Positions 36,435-44,588 of a DNA stretch of 64,000 nucleotides are shown here, piece after piece. Both the position numbers and the translations under genes were made by a program. The notes below the pieces were generated by a model. It saw only the letters and a program-made list of their open reading frames with translations, was not told the origin of the DNA and did no database searches. Location of the stretch: positions 16,079-80,078 of the forward strand of contig JAEUKA010000064.1 of the NCBI GenBank assembly GCA_016794465.1, given 5' to 3'. Every line of letters begins with the position of its first letter. Position 1 is the first letter of the stretch. Source of the stretch: Myxococcales bacterium (lineage in GTDB: Bacteria > Myxococcota_A > Polyangia > Palsa-1104 > JAEUJZ01).

Positions 36435-38753
36435 ATGTTGCTTCGCTCGTCTGCGCTGGGCTCGTCTTGCCACGGCTGGTGGCTGGTTTGGCTGGTGCTC
36501 GTGCTGGCGCCGGCTGCTGGCTGGGTGGGCTGCGGCAGCGATCAGCTGGTGCTGGTCACAGCCATTGGACTCGATGGAGAGAGCCTGACGCTGGTGGCTG
36601 AGGCGCACCTAGACGGGATGCCGGTGGGGGAAGCGCAGTCGTTTCCGGCGACTCCGCCTTACTTCTATCTGACGGTGCCGCAAGCCAGTCGAGGTCGGCT
36701 GGAGGTGATCCTGGAAGCCCATGACGGCGATGGCTGCAGTCGGGCGCGCGGTCGGGGCTTTGTCGAGCTTGCGGGGAGCAAGCAGGTCGCTGTGGATGTG
36801 TTCTTGATTGCCCAGCCGGCTGCCACTTGCCTGGTCAGAGTGAAGCTTCCCGAGCGGATGGAGAGTCGGGTGGTGTCCACGGGTGGAGAGCTAAGCTGCA
36901 GCGGCTCCTGTCAGGTGTCGGTCCGCAAAGGGACGGCCCTCAACGTGCGGGTGGAGCCGGCAAAAGGGGAACACCTGCTTGGTTTTCGCTCGCCGTGTCT
37001 GGGCACCGAGCCGTGCCAGTTCGTGGTGCAAAAGCCGGTGCAGGTCGAAGTCGAGCTGCTGCCTGCGACCGTCTGCTCACCCGACGCCATCTGCTGGGAC
37101 AGTCCTCAGCCGCAAGGACAGACGTTGCGTGGGGTGTGGGCGGCCTCGCCGATGGATGCGTGGGCGGTAGGCGACCATGGATCACTGCTGCACTTCGATG
37201 GCCAGAGCTGGGCGGGCATCCCTGTGCCGGTAAGAATGCCGCTGACGGCTATCTGGGGACACAAGGCGGACCAAGTCTGGGCAGTCGGCGGTGGCGGAAC
37301 CATCCTGTCGTTCGATGGACGCCGCTGGAAGCAGGTCGGCAGTCCCACCAGCAACGGCTTGAGCGGTCTCTGGGGCAGCGGTCCAGACGACATCTACGCG
37401 GTGGGAGAGAACGGCAGCCTGCTGCACTTTGACGGCACGCAGTGGCACGCGGAAAAGCTCGGCACCACCACGGCCTTCTCTGCGGTCTTCGGGAGCAGTC
37501 GCAGCGATGTGTGGGTGGTGGGCTATGGCAGCGACGCTTGGCACTACGATGGCAAGAGCTGGAGCCCGGTCCCGCTGGGCAACAGTCTGCTCCTCAGCGC
37601 AGTCTGGGGAGCGGCTGCAAATGACCTGTGGGCGGTCGGCTACGACTACGCGAGCCGGAGCGGCGTGATCCTGCACGGAGATGGCAAGACCTGGATTCGC
37701 TACTTTGTGACTGGGGGACCTCGGCTGTCCGCTGTCTTTGGCACGACGGGTGGCGAGCTGTTTGCGGTGGGCGAGCAGGGACTGATGCTGCGCTTGGTGC
37801 GGGGTCGCTGGGAAAACCTGCCGAGAGTCACCACCCGCTGGCTGTACGGCATCGGCGGCCTGGGCCCGGCGCAAGGTCTGATTGTCGGCGAGAGCGGCCT
37901 GACCCTGCGCTGGAACGGCATCAGCTGGAAGCCGATCAGCAACGGTGAAACGGGCAACCTGCTCGGCATGGCCGCAGTTGGCAGCGATGATGTCTGGCTG
38001 GTCGGTGAGTCGGGCCTGCTGCTGCACAAGAGCGGGGGGCGCTTTGACAAGCTGGCCAGCACCTCGCTCGATACGCTGCGCAGCGTCTGGGCACGTAGCA
38101 GAGAGGATGTCTGGATTGCGGGCGACTTTGGCACCATCTTGCACGACAACGGCACTCGCATCGACCTGATGGCCTCGGGTACGCGGGAGGACTTGCTGGG
38201 CGTGCACGGCTTTGGCGAAAGCGATGTCTGGTTCGTCGGACGAGCCGGTACGCTGCTGCACTACGACGGTCAAGGTCTGTCGCAGGTTGATACCGGGCTG
38301 ACGATGGCGCTGCTGGCCGTCTCGGGGTCTTCGCCTGACGACGTGTGGGTGGTGGGGGAGCAGGGCGTCATCTTGCACAAAGTGGGTAGCGTCTGGAGAC
38401 GCAGCTACTCTCGGACGGGTGAGACGCTGCGCGCGGTCTTTGCCGTCTCGCCGTCTGAAGCCTGGATGGTCGGTGATAGCGGCACGATCATTCGCTACAA
38501 CGGCAGCGCCTACGAGTACGACTTTGTCGGAGACGAGCTGAGCCCGGTCACGCTCCTAGGAATAGCCGGCGGTCCTGTGGGTGAGCGAATCGCAGTCGGG
38601 CAGGGCGGCGCGATGTTTCGTTTCGATGGCAAGCGCTGGCTGGCACTGGACAGCGGAACCTCCAGCGCCCTACATGCAGTCCAAAGAGACAGCCTGGGAC
38701 GCTACTGGTTCGCCGGGCAAGGCGGTGTGGTCTTGCATCGCGAGCCGCTGTAG
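36435..38753 (+). CDS. Exported protein with 14 propeller-type repeats
   Basis: 772-residue secreted protein, probably a lipoprotein (VGC at 31-33 after a hydrophobic segment, although Trp at -3 is atypical). ATG 36435 has AGGAG eight bases upstream; an upstream in-frame start is less likely. A Cys-containing domain (about 150-220) precedes 14 repeats of about 40 residues, from 230 to the end, each with a D-V-W-x-V-G-x-x-G-x-L-L-H-x-D-G core. This is the pattern of BNR/YCF48-like beta-propellers, and 14 units fit two seven-bladed propellers. The last 47 bp are duplicated at 42774-42820 because of the insertion downstream. Function unknown. Confidence 0.83.
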   Translation: MLLRSSALGSSCHGWWLVWLVLVLAPAAGWVGCGSDQLVLVTAIGLDGESLTLVAEAHLDGMPVGEAQSFPATPPYFYLTVPQASRGRLEVILEAHDGDGCSRARGRGFVELAGSKQVAVDVFLIAQPAATCLVRVKLPERMESRVVSTGGELSCSGSCQVSVRKGTALNVRVEPAKGEHLLGFRSPCLGTEPCQFVVQKPVQVEVELLPATVCSPDAICWDSPQPQGQTLRGVWAASPMDAWAVGDHGSLLHFDGQSWAGIPVPVRMPLTAIWGHKADQVWAVGGGGTILSFDGRRWKQVGSPTSNGLSGLWGSGPDDIYAVGENGSLLHFDGTQWHAEKLGTTTAFSAVFGSSRSDVWVVGYGSDAWHYDGKSWSPVPLGNSLLLSAVWGAAANDLWAVGYDYASRSGVILHGDGKTWIRYFVTGGPRLSAVFGTTGGELFAVGEQGLMLRLVRGRWENLPRVTTRWLYGIGGLGPAQGLIVGESGLTLRWNGISWKPISNGETGNLLGMAAVGSDDVWLVGESGLLLHKSGGRFDKLASTSLDTLRSVWARSREDVWIAGDFGTILHDNGTRIDLMASGTREDLLGVHGFGESDVWFVGRAGTLLHYDGQGLSQVDTGLTMALLAVSGSSPDDVWVVGEQGVILHKVGSVWRRSYSRTGETLRAVFAVSPSEAWMVGDSGTIIRYNGSAYEYDFVGDELSPVTLLGIAGGPVGERIAVGQGGAMFRFDGKRWLALDSGTSSALHAVQRDSLGRYWFAGQGGVVLHREPL

Positions 38754-38824
38754 CGGGCGGTGCGGCGGACGGTCAGAGTCGGTCTTCGGCCTCAAAGTCG
38801 GCGGTGTAGAGGCTGACATCAATG
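38707..38824. repeat. Left 118-bp direct repeat of the inserted segment
   Basis: Perfect copy of 42774-42891; the spacing between copies is 4067 bp. It contains the last 47 bp of the propeller gene, the 19-bp convergent gap and the last 52 bp of the VOC gene in reverse. Bases just outside differ (38706 T against 42773 G; 38825 G against 42892 C). This copy completes the propeller gene. Confidence 0.97.
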
Positions 38825-39012
38825 GGACGCCATTTCACTGCGACCAGCGTCGGGAGGCTCATCCGGAGTACCGAGCCGACTACGAGTGGCGAGCGGTAGT
38901 CAGAGGAAGCGGGAGGAGAGCTTCCGCGTACAGAGACAAGCGATGTATGGTCCGCGATGCAACGCTGGCGCGCACGCACGCACGGGGCCTTTTTCCACAA
39001 GCAGAGGAACCA

Positions 39013-41580
39013 ATGGCTATCGAATCGACCACGGAGACGTTCTACGCGAACTGGCCGCTCAAACAATGTCGAGCCACCAAGTCGAAGAAATTGCCGGCTC
39101 CCCACCAGAAGGCTGCGCTTAGTCATCTCAACAAGTGGTTCGATAGTTTGTCCGGCGATAAGGAACAGGGAGGGTTGCTGGCCCTGCCCACTGGTGCCGG
39201 CAAAACCTTTACGGCGGTCCATTTCTTGTGCAACGGGCCGCTCTCAGATGGATACAAAGTGCTCTGGTTGGCGCACACCCACCATTTGCTCGAGCAGGCG
39301 TTCCACTGCTTCTCTGGCGAGATGCTTGGTCACGTTCGCGAACCTCGTAGCATGCTCAAGCTCCGCGTCGTCTCAGGCACACCCGGCCATTTTCCACCGC
39401 GCGACATTCAGGCGACCGATGACGTGGTGATCGCGACCCTACAGACCATCACTAACGCCCAGCGCGAAAAACTGAAGCCGTTGCGCGATTTCATCGCTGC
39501 GGCCAAGGGAAAATTGTTTGTCGTTTTTGACGAGGCTCATCACGCGCCAGCGCCCAGTTACCGCAAGCTGCTTGTGGCTCTGCAAGCCACAGGAGCACCG
39601 GTTCTTGGGCTTACTGCAACGCCTACCTACTCGGACAAGACGAAGGAAGGTTGGCTAAAGAGGCTGTTCCCGCAGGGCATCCTGGCCCAGGCTCGGGTCG
39701 CTGAGTTGATCGCTTCCGGCATCCTCGCAAGACCGCATTTCGAGCGCACGTCCACATCGGTGGTTCCTGACTTCGACGAAAGCGACTACCAGAAGTGGCT
39801 TGGCACCTACCGAGACATTCCCGAGGATGTGATCGACCATTTGGCCAAAAATGCGGAGCGTAATGGCTTCATTGCGTCGACGTACTGCCAGAATCGGAAA
39901 AAGTACGGCAATACAATCATTTTTACGGACAGGTGGTACCAGTGTGAGGCGATCGTCGAGGCTCTTGGGAAGCGGGGAGTGAAAGCTGGGGCCGTCTTTT
40001 CTCATGTTGATGCCCATGGAGCATCGGTGGCTCAGCGAAAGCGACGCAGTCGCGATGAAAACGCGAGAGTGCTCGATCGTTTCCGTAAGGGAGAGATCGA
40101 CGTGCTTGTGAATGTTCGTATGCTTACCGAGGGAACGGACTTGCCGGACGCCCAGACAGTGATGCTCACGCGGCAGACGACGAGCCAGATCCTGCTTACA
40201 CAGATGGTTGGGCGGGCACTGAGAGGTCCGAAATTTGGCGGCACGACCGATGCCTACATCGTGTCATTCATCGACCAGTGGCAGCAGTCGATCAGGTGGG
40301 CGGAATACGATCCACTCGCCGAAGGCCCCTGCGGCGAAGAAGAACGTCCGTCGCCAAAGCGACCGCCGCTACAGCTCATCTCGATCGAGCTAGTGAAGCG
40401 GTTGGCACGTCAGATGGACAGCGGCACGAACACTACAGCAGAGCCGTTTACCGCCTTGATGCCAGTCGGCTGGTTCCGAGTTCTTTTCGACGCATGCTCA
40501 GCTGGCAGCGATGAGATCGAGGCATGCGACCAACTTGTCATGGTGTTCGACGATGAGCGCATAGGGTTTGACAGCTTGATCGGAGCGTTGCTGAAAGACC
40601 CGCCCGAGGTGTTTGCGGACGAAGCTGTCACCCTCGAGCAGCAGAAAGCCCAGCTCGATAGCCTTCGAGGCAAGTACTTCAGCGGTGTGGCTCGATCTTC
40701 GCCGTCATCCACCGACCTCCTCTTTGACATCTTCCACGTCGCACGCCACATCGCGCAGGGGCACGGCATGCCCGAGTTCTTTCCCTTCGAGGCTCGTGAC
40801 AAGCACGACCTGGACGCGCTTGCGAAAAGGCTTCTCGGACAGCGGCTCATACCACAGGAGATTGTCGACGCGCTGCGCAGAGAGTTCGAGCAGAAGGACC
40901 GCTTCTGGCGTGCCCTGTTCCCGAACTTCGATCGCTTTCACGCATGCTACGACGATCGTCAGCGTGGGCTACTGACGGGCGGTGGCATTTCAGCAAAAGC
41001 ACCGACCCCGGAACGCGACCAAACACCTACGTTCTCCGAACCAGATGAGAAGGTGAAAGCACAGGTGAAGCGTCGAGATGGCAACCGTTGCCTTGCATGT
41101 GGGGCAACCAGGAAGCTTGAGGTCGACCACATCCTCGCCAGCTATCACGGCGGTCCGGGCGACATCGACAACCTTCAGACGCTCTGTCCGGGGTGTAACC
41201 AGCAGAAAGGCCGGCGTACGCTGCGATTTACGACGCAGCAGACCAGCCTATCGGTGCCACCGAGAAGTCTCGAACAGTTCGATGGCCCCGACGATGCTGG
41301 TGACCGAAGCCACTGGGAGCGCTTTCTTCGCCGCACGATCAACTTTACGTTTCAGTGCGCTGCGGTGTCGAACATCACCATCGGCGGGCGAGGCTCTACC
41401 TACTACAACTGGACGATAGAACTTGTCCGCGGCAACCCACCGAGTTGGCTGAAGCCGTTCTTGGGTGCTCTATTCGAGATGATCCAGTCTGCTCGGATCA
41501 GAGTGGGTAAGCCTGAAATCGTGAGTATCAATGTGACGGCCCCTGGGTCGGCGGCGGTTCGCTTTCCTGCCAGTGCCTGA
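39013..41580 (+). CDS. SF2 DEAH helicase fused to HNH nuclease
   Basis: 855-residue protein. ATG 39013 is preceded by AGAGGA five bases upstream; the open frame extends further upstream only through the direct repeat and propeller-gene shadow. Helicase motifs: LPTGAGKT (58-65), DEAH (173-176), TATP (201-204), LTEGTDLPD (371-379) and QMVGRALRG (397-405). An HNH domain follows at about 678-735 with C693-x2-C696, the VDH triad His H706, N720 and C725-x2-C728. Residues 430-670 and 740-855 are unassigned, possibly target recognition. Helicase-nuclease fusions of this type often belong to antiphage or restriction systems; that role here is inferred. Confidence 0.9.
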   Translation: MAIESTTETFYANWPLKQCRATKSKKLPAPHQKAALSHLNKWFDSLSGDKEQGGLLALPTGAGKTFTAVHFLCNGPLSDGYKVLWLAHTHHLLEQAFHCFSGEMLGHVREPRSMLKLRVVSGTPGHFPPRDIQATDDVVIATLQTITNAQREKLKPLRDFIAAAKGKLFVVFDEAHHAPAPSYRKLLVALQATGAPVLGLTATPTYSDKTKEGWLKRLFPQGILAQARVAELIASGILARPHFERTSTSVVPDFDESDYQKWLGTYRDIPEDVIDHLAKNAERNGFIASTYCQNRKKYGNTIIFTDRWYQCEAIVEALGKRGVKAGAVFSHVDAHGASVAQRKRRSRDENARVLDRFRKGEIDVLVNVRMLTEGTDLPDAQTVMLTRQTTSQILLTQMVGRALRGPKFGGTTDAYIVSFIDQWQQSIRWAEYDPLAEGPCGEEERPSPKRPPLQLISIELVKRLARQMDSGTNTTAEPFTALMPVGWFRVLFDACSAGSDEIEACDQLVMVFDDERIGFDSLIGALLKDPPEVFADEAVTLEQQKAQLDSLRGKYFSGVARSSPSSTDLLFDIFHVARHIAQGHGMPEFFPFEARDKHDLDALAKRLLGQRLIPQEIVDALRREFEQKDRFWRALFPNFDRFHACYDDRQRGLLTGGGISAKAPTPERDQTPTFSEPDEKVKAQVKRRDGNRCLACGATRKLEVDHILASYHGGPGDIDNLQTLCPGCNQQKGRRTLRFTTQQTSLSVPPRSLEQFDGPDDAGDRSHWERFLRRTINFTFQCAAVSNITIGGRGSTYYNWTIELVRGNPPSWLKPFLGALFEMIQSARIRVGKPEIVSINVTAPGSAAVRFPASA

Positions 41581-41758
41581 GCGATACATCGAAGACCTAA
41601 AGGCTCACATTCGGGCGTTCCCGACGATGCGCGGCCTTTCATCACGTAACCTCAAGTACATGCGGGCCTTCGCGAAGGCGTGGCCCGAGGAGAACATTGT
41701 GCAAGACCGCCTTGCACAATTGACGTGGTTCCATCAAATCGCCCTGCTCGAAAAGCTC
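41573..41758 (+). pseudogene. Remnant of DUF1016 (YhcG) N-terminal domain
   Basis: Sixty-two codons that read as the DUF1016_N helical domain: YIEDLKAHIRAFPTMRG, LSSRNLKYMRAFAKAWP and LAQLTWFHQIALLEKL. Full YhcG-type proteins have about 330-380 residues with a C-terminal PD-(D/E)XK nuclease, which is missing; after KL the frame loses all similarity. Its first bases overlap the helicase stop, with GTG at 41573 but no ribosome site. It is most likely a fragment left by deletion. Confidence 0.75.
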
Positions 41759-41841
41759 AGGGGTTTTGAGGGCGATGCTGGACACGGCAGGCAGAGTCGA
41801 TCACTAGAGGCATTGCCCGGCTTGTGCTACATGCGTGCGTC

Positions 41842-42759
41842 ATGCCTGTCACCATCGAGCATGAAGCCCCGCTGGAGGTGCTGGAGCGCTTCCCCGATCT
41901 CTTGCCACGGCTCCTGCGCGATCAGTTCGGGCGGCCGGTGCCTTTGGATGCGCGCGTGCGGCCGGTGTCGTCCAATTTCAACATCACCGTTGCGCAGGAG
42001 CTTCGCTCGGACAGCGCAGTGGTGCTGGAGACAAGCCCCGACCGGCCGCCCGACTGCGCTGCCATCCTCGAACCGCAGCGGCGCATTGATCCCGAGAAGT
42101 GGTACTCGTGGCCGAGCTACCTAAGTGAGCTTCACCGCAAGTACCGCTGTCCGACGTACTTAATCGTCTTCGCCATCGGCGAGGAGGCCACTGCCGTCGC
42201 CGCCTGGGCTCGACAGCCGATCGCAACTTTCCAGCCGGGCAGCGGCTTCGCACCGCTGGTCATCGGCCCGCCAGAGATCCCGCCCGCACCTACAGTCGAG
42301 GCAGCGAAAGCCGACCTGCCACGCGCCGCGCTGGGAACGATGCTGCACCTGGGCGATCCCGACGGTGCCGAGGTGGCCTACCGGACCCTCCGAGCCGCGT
42401 ATGAGGTGTATGGGATCGACATGCTCGCCTGGATGTACAATCTGATTCGTGGCATCGTTGGCGAAGAGCGCTTCACCGAGATTGAGAGGCTGATTATGCT
42501 CGACGCACAAACCCACTTCATCCCCAAGACCGCCTTCGAGCGCGAGCACTTCTCCAAGGGCAAGAGCGAAGGCAAGAGCGAAGGCAAGGCAGAGGGTATG
42601 GCAATGGCCATTTTGGCCGTGCTTGCCGCTCGCGGCCTCGAAGTCACTGAGGACCAGCGCAGCAAACTCCTGGCCTGCAGCGATGCCGCCAAGCTCGACC
42701 GACTTGTTGCTCGCGCTGTCTCCGCTGCCACGACCTCCGAATTGCTTGCTGACCTGTAA
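41842..42759 (+). CDS. Rpn-like PD-(D/E)XK nuclease-family protein
   Basis: 305-residue protein related to Rpn/YhgA-type transposase-like nucleases that are frequent in actinobacteria and myxobacteria. The N-terminal part has LLPRLLRDQFG, then D58 in RSDSAVVLE, the E-x-Q strand AAILEPQRR (E77, Q79), K86 and SWPSYLSELHRKYRCP, consistent with the nuclease core. The C-terminal part has GKSEGKSEGKAEGMAM repeats and RGLEVTEDQRSKLLACSD, usual for this family. ATG 41842 (MPVTIEHEAPLEVL) is preferred to GTG 41824. The gene ends 14 bp before the right direct repeat, so it may be a passenger or the mobilising component. Confidence 0.78.
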   Translation: MPVTIEHEAPLEVLERFPDLLPRLLRDQFGRPVPLDARVRPVSSNFNITVAQELRSDSAVVLETSPDRPPDCAAILEPQRRIDPEKWYSWPSYLSELHRKYRCPTYLIVFAIGEEATAVAAWARQPIATFQPGSGFAPLVIGPPEIPPAPTVEAAKADLPRAALGTMLHLGDPDGAEVAYRTLRAAYEVYGIDMLAWMYNLIRGIVGEERFTEIERLIMLDAQTHFIPKTAFEREHFSKGKSEGKSEGKAEGMAMAILAVLAARGLEVTEDQRSKLLACSDAAKLDRLVARAVSAATTSELLADL

Positions 42760-42773
42760 AGTCACTTCCGATG

Positions 42774-42891
42774 GGTTCGCCGGGCAAGGCGGTGTGGTCT
42801 TGCATCGCGAGCCGCTGTAGCGGGCGGTGCGGCGGACGGTCAGAGTCGGTCTTCGGCCTCAAAGTCGGCGGTGTAGAGGCTGACATCAATG
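42774..42891. repeat. Right 118-bp direct repeat of the inserted segment
   Basis: Perfect copy of 38707-38824. It supplies the 3' end of the VOC/PCP_red gene (last 52 bp, minus strand) and also carries a stray copy of the propeller gene's last 15 codons on plus. The duplication therefore leaves both flanking genes with complete ends. Confidence 0.97.
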
Positions 42892-43490
42892 CCTTGGTCG
42901 ATGAGCGGCTGGCGGTTGCGATAGCGGGTCACTTTGGCGCTCGACAAGATGAAGGCGCGGATGACCTGCTCGCGCTGGACGATGCGGGTGGACTCGGCCA
43001 AGTACTCGGCATTTTTGGCGACTCGCCAGCGGGCCAGGGCGCGAAACAGCGACGGCACACTCTTGAGCAGCGCTTTGAGCAGCTCCTCGGCATCCGGTCG
43101 CCAGGTCATCTCTTTGGGCAGCTCGGGCACGTGGTCGTACTCATCCTCGCTGAGCGGGCGCCACACCAGCAGGGTATGGCCTTCGGGATCGAGCACCGCT
43201 GCCAGAAACTCCTGCTCGGCGGTGCGGTGCGGCTCGTACTGGACGCGACCCCCGAGCTGCTTCAGCTCGGCCACCGCTGACTCGACGTTTTCGACTTGCA
43301 GCCGCAGCGTCAAGGGATGCTCGACCCGCCGAACTTTCGAGATGCGCAGCACACAGGTGTTTACATCAATGTCGAGCCAGCCCTCGCCGCGTGCTTTGAC
43401 CCGGAAGCCGAGCTTCTGACACCACCACTGCTCGGCGCGCTCGAGGTTTTGGACCGGAACGTCGATGTGACTGAGTCCAAAGACAATCAT
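42840..43490 (-). CDS. VOC (glyoxalase-like) protein with C-terminal PCP_red domain
   Basis: 216-residue two-domain protein. The N-terminal half (1-112) has the VOC fold pattern: LSHIDVPVQNLERAEQWWCQ with H8 as the usual first metal ligand, VENVESAVAELKQLGG, and AVLDPEGHTLLVW. Residues about 129-186 (MTWRPDAEELLKALLKSVPSLF, EYLAE, VIRAFILSSAK) match the PCP_red domain found at the C-terminus of light-independent protochlorophyllide reductase subunit B, here without the reductase. The C-terminal 17 codons lie in the duplicated 118-bp sequence. It follows a methyltransferase gene by 12 bp. Substrate unknown. Confidence 0.82.
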   Translation of the reverse strand: MIVFGLSHIDVPVQNLERAEQWWCQKLGFRVKARGEGWLDIDVNTCVLRISKVRRVEHPLTLRLQVENVESAVAELKQLGGRVQYEPHRTAEQEFLAAVLDPEGHTLLVWRPLSEDEYDHVPELPKEMTWRPDAEELLKALLKSVPSLFRALARWRVAKNAEYLAESTRIVQREQVIRAFILSSAKVTRYRNRQPLIDQGIDVSLYTADFEAEDRL

Positions 43491-43502
43491 GAGTAGACCT
43501 CG

Positions 43503-44588
43503 CTAGCGGTGAAAGGGGACGGTGATGATGTTTTTGTGGGCGCGGACCAAGTGGGTCAGATAGCTGACCGCACTGCGCGAGTCGCGACGCAGCTTCCAAC
43601 GCAGCTCGCGACAGTCGCCGATGGCATAGGAGCCCGACAGACCCGTGCCGGTGGTGAGCAGCTCGTGGAGCGTCGCGGCGGGATCGGCTCCACCCAGGCG
43701 GCCTTCTTCGGCAACGACCCCCGACTGCCAAGCAAACGGTGAGGCGACCAGAATCTCGCCGCCTGGCACACACAGTCCGTCGACCACCGCCAGGTGCTGC
43801 GGCGCCGACTGCAAAGAATCGAGCACGTTGAGCGACACCACACGCTGAAAGCTGTCGGGAGCCAGCGGCGGATCAAGCGCATCGCCACAGATCAGCTGCA
43901 CCGAGGTCGAGCTGACGGCAGGTACGTGGATGCTGGCCGGGGCGTAGTGCCGGCCAATGCTGCGGCGGGCGTAGCGCACTGTCTCGCCGCGCAGAATCCA
44001 GTGGGCGTAGAGCAGCGCCGCGAAGTTCATCTCGACTCCGACAGTCAGCTCGGCGCCTTGCGACAGGGCGTGCAGTCCGCGACCGACTCCGCAGCCCAGC
44101 TCAACGGTGCGTTCGACCGTGACCAGCTTGCGGGCCTCGACGGCTTGCCACTGCATGGTGCCGCCACAGCCGGGCTCCGGGCCATCGGGCGGCGGGACGG
44201 CATAGTCCCCAAAGTGAGCATCGAGGTAAATCGATAGATACTCGAGCATCCGAGGCAGGGCCGCGTCATCGGGACCGGCAGCGGCCAGGACCGCCAGTGT
44301 CTCGGGCTCGTCAAAGCAGCTAAGCGCCAGCAGCTGGTTGGTGGCAAAGCTGGTCAGATCCGGGAGCACGATCGGAATGCCGTGAAGGATCGGGTAGCGG
44401 CGACCACACAGCGGGTTGTCACAGACGAGGATGCCTTCCTCGATGTCTTCGGGCGAGCCTTCGTCTTCGCCACCGGTTGAGCGGAGTACCAGCGCCACCG
44501 AGAGCGTATAGATCTCGCGACCCCGGGCAGAGACATGTCGACAGACCGGACAGACGAGCGGCAGCAAGGCCGGAAGATCAGCGCGCAT
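43503..44588 (-). CDS. SAM-dependent methyltransferase with zinc-ribbon N-terminus
   Basis: 361-residue protein. ATG 44588 (MRADLPALL) is chosen because the zinc-binding motif CPVCRHV follows at once; a longer reading would run deep into the kinase gene. CPVC and CDNPLCGRRYP (about 13-16 and 51-61) form a Trm112-like ribbon. The Rossmann methyltransferase domain has motif I VELGCGVGRGLHALS (about 165-179) and later VVSLNVLDSLQ. It overlaps the end of the kinase gene by 11 bp, implying coupling. The substrate is open; small molecules or proteins are as likely as RNA. Confidence 0.82.
   Translation of the reverse strand: MRADLPALLPLVCPVCRHVSARGREIYTLSVALVLRSTGGEDEGSPEDIEEGILVCDNPLCGRRYPILHGIPIVLPDLTSFATNQLLALSCFDEPETLAVLAAAGPDDAALPRMLEYLSIYLDAHFGDYAVPPPDGPEPGCGGTMQWQAVEARKLVTVERTVELGCGVGRGLHALSQGAELTVGVEMNFAALLYAHWILRGETVRYARRSIGRHYAPASIHVPAVSSTSVQLICGDALDPPLAPDSFQRVVSLNVLDSLQSAPQHLAVVDGLCVPGGEILVASPFAWQSGVVAEEGRLGGADPAATLHELLTTGTGLSGSYAIGDCRELRWKLRRDSRSAVSYLTHLVRAHKNIITVPFHR

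Larger units (their letters stand above)
38825..42773. mobile_element. Inserted defence-like cassette between 118-bp repeats
   Basis: About 3.95 kb of DNA with visibly lower G+C than both flanks. It holds a helicase-HNH gene, a DUF1016 remnant and an Rpn-like nuclease gene, all on plus. No integrase, recombinase or recognisable terminal inverted repeats are present, so it is not a standard insertion sequence. Integration of a circular molecule by one crossover in a 118-bp homology, a site-specific event with long att repeats, or a duplication during repair are all possible. The first 188 bp (38825-39012) are non-coding and should carry the cassette promoter; an inverted repeat GGAAGC-N9-GCTTCC lies at 38905-38925. 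Confidence 0.8.

Noticed and set aside
38581..39012. N-terminal extension of the helicase-HNH frame by 144 codons
   Set aside because: It crosses the propeller gene and the 118-bp repeat in another frame. ATG 39013 has a good ribosome site and begins the conserved helicase.
38773..39222. Minus-strand 149-residue frame ending like the VOC protein
   Set aside because: Its last 16 residues come from the duplicated VOC gene end; the rest is antisense to the helicase.
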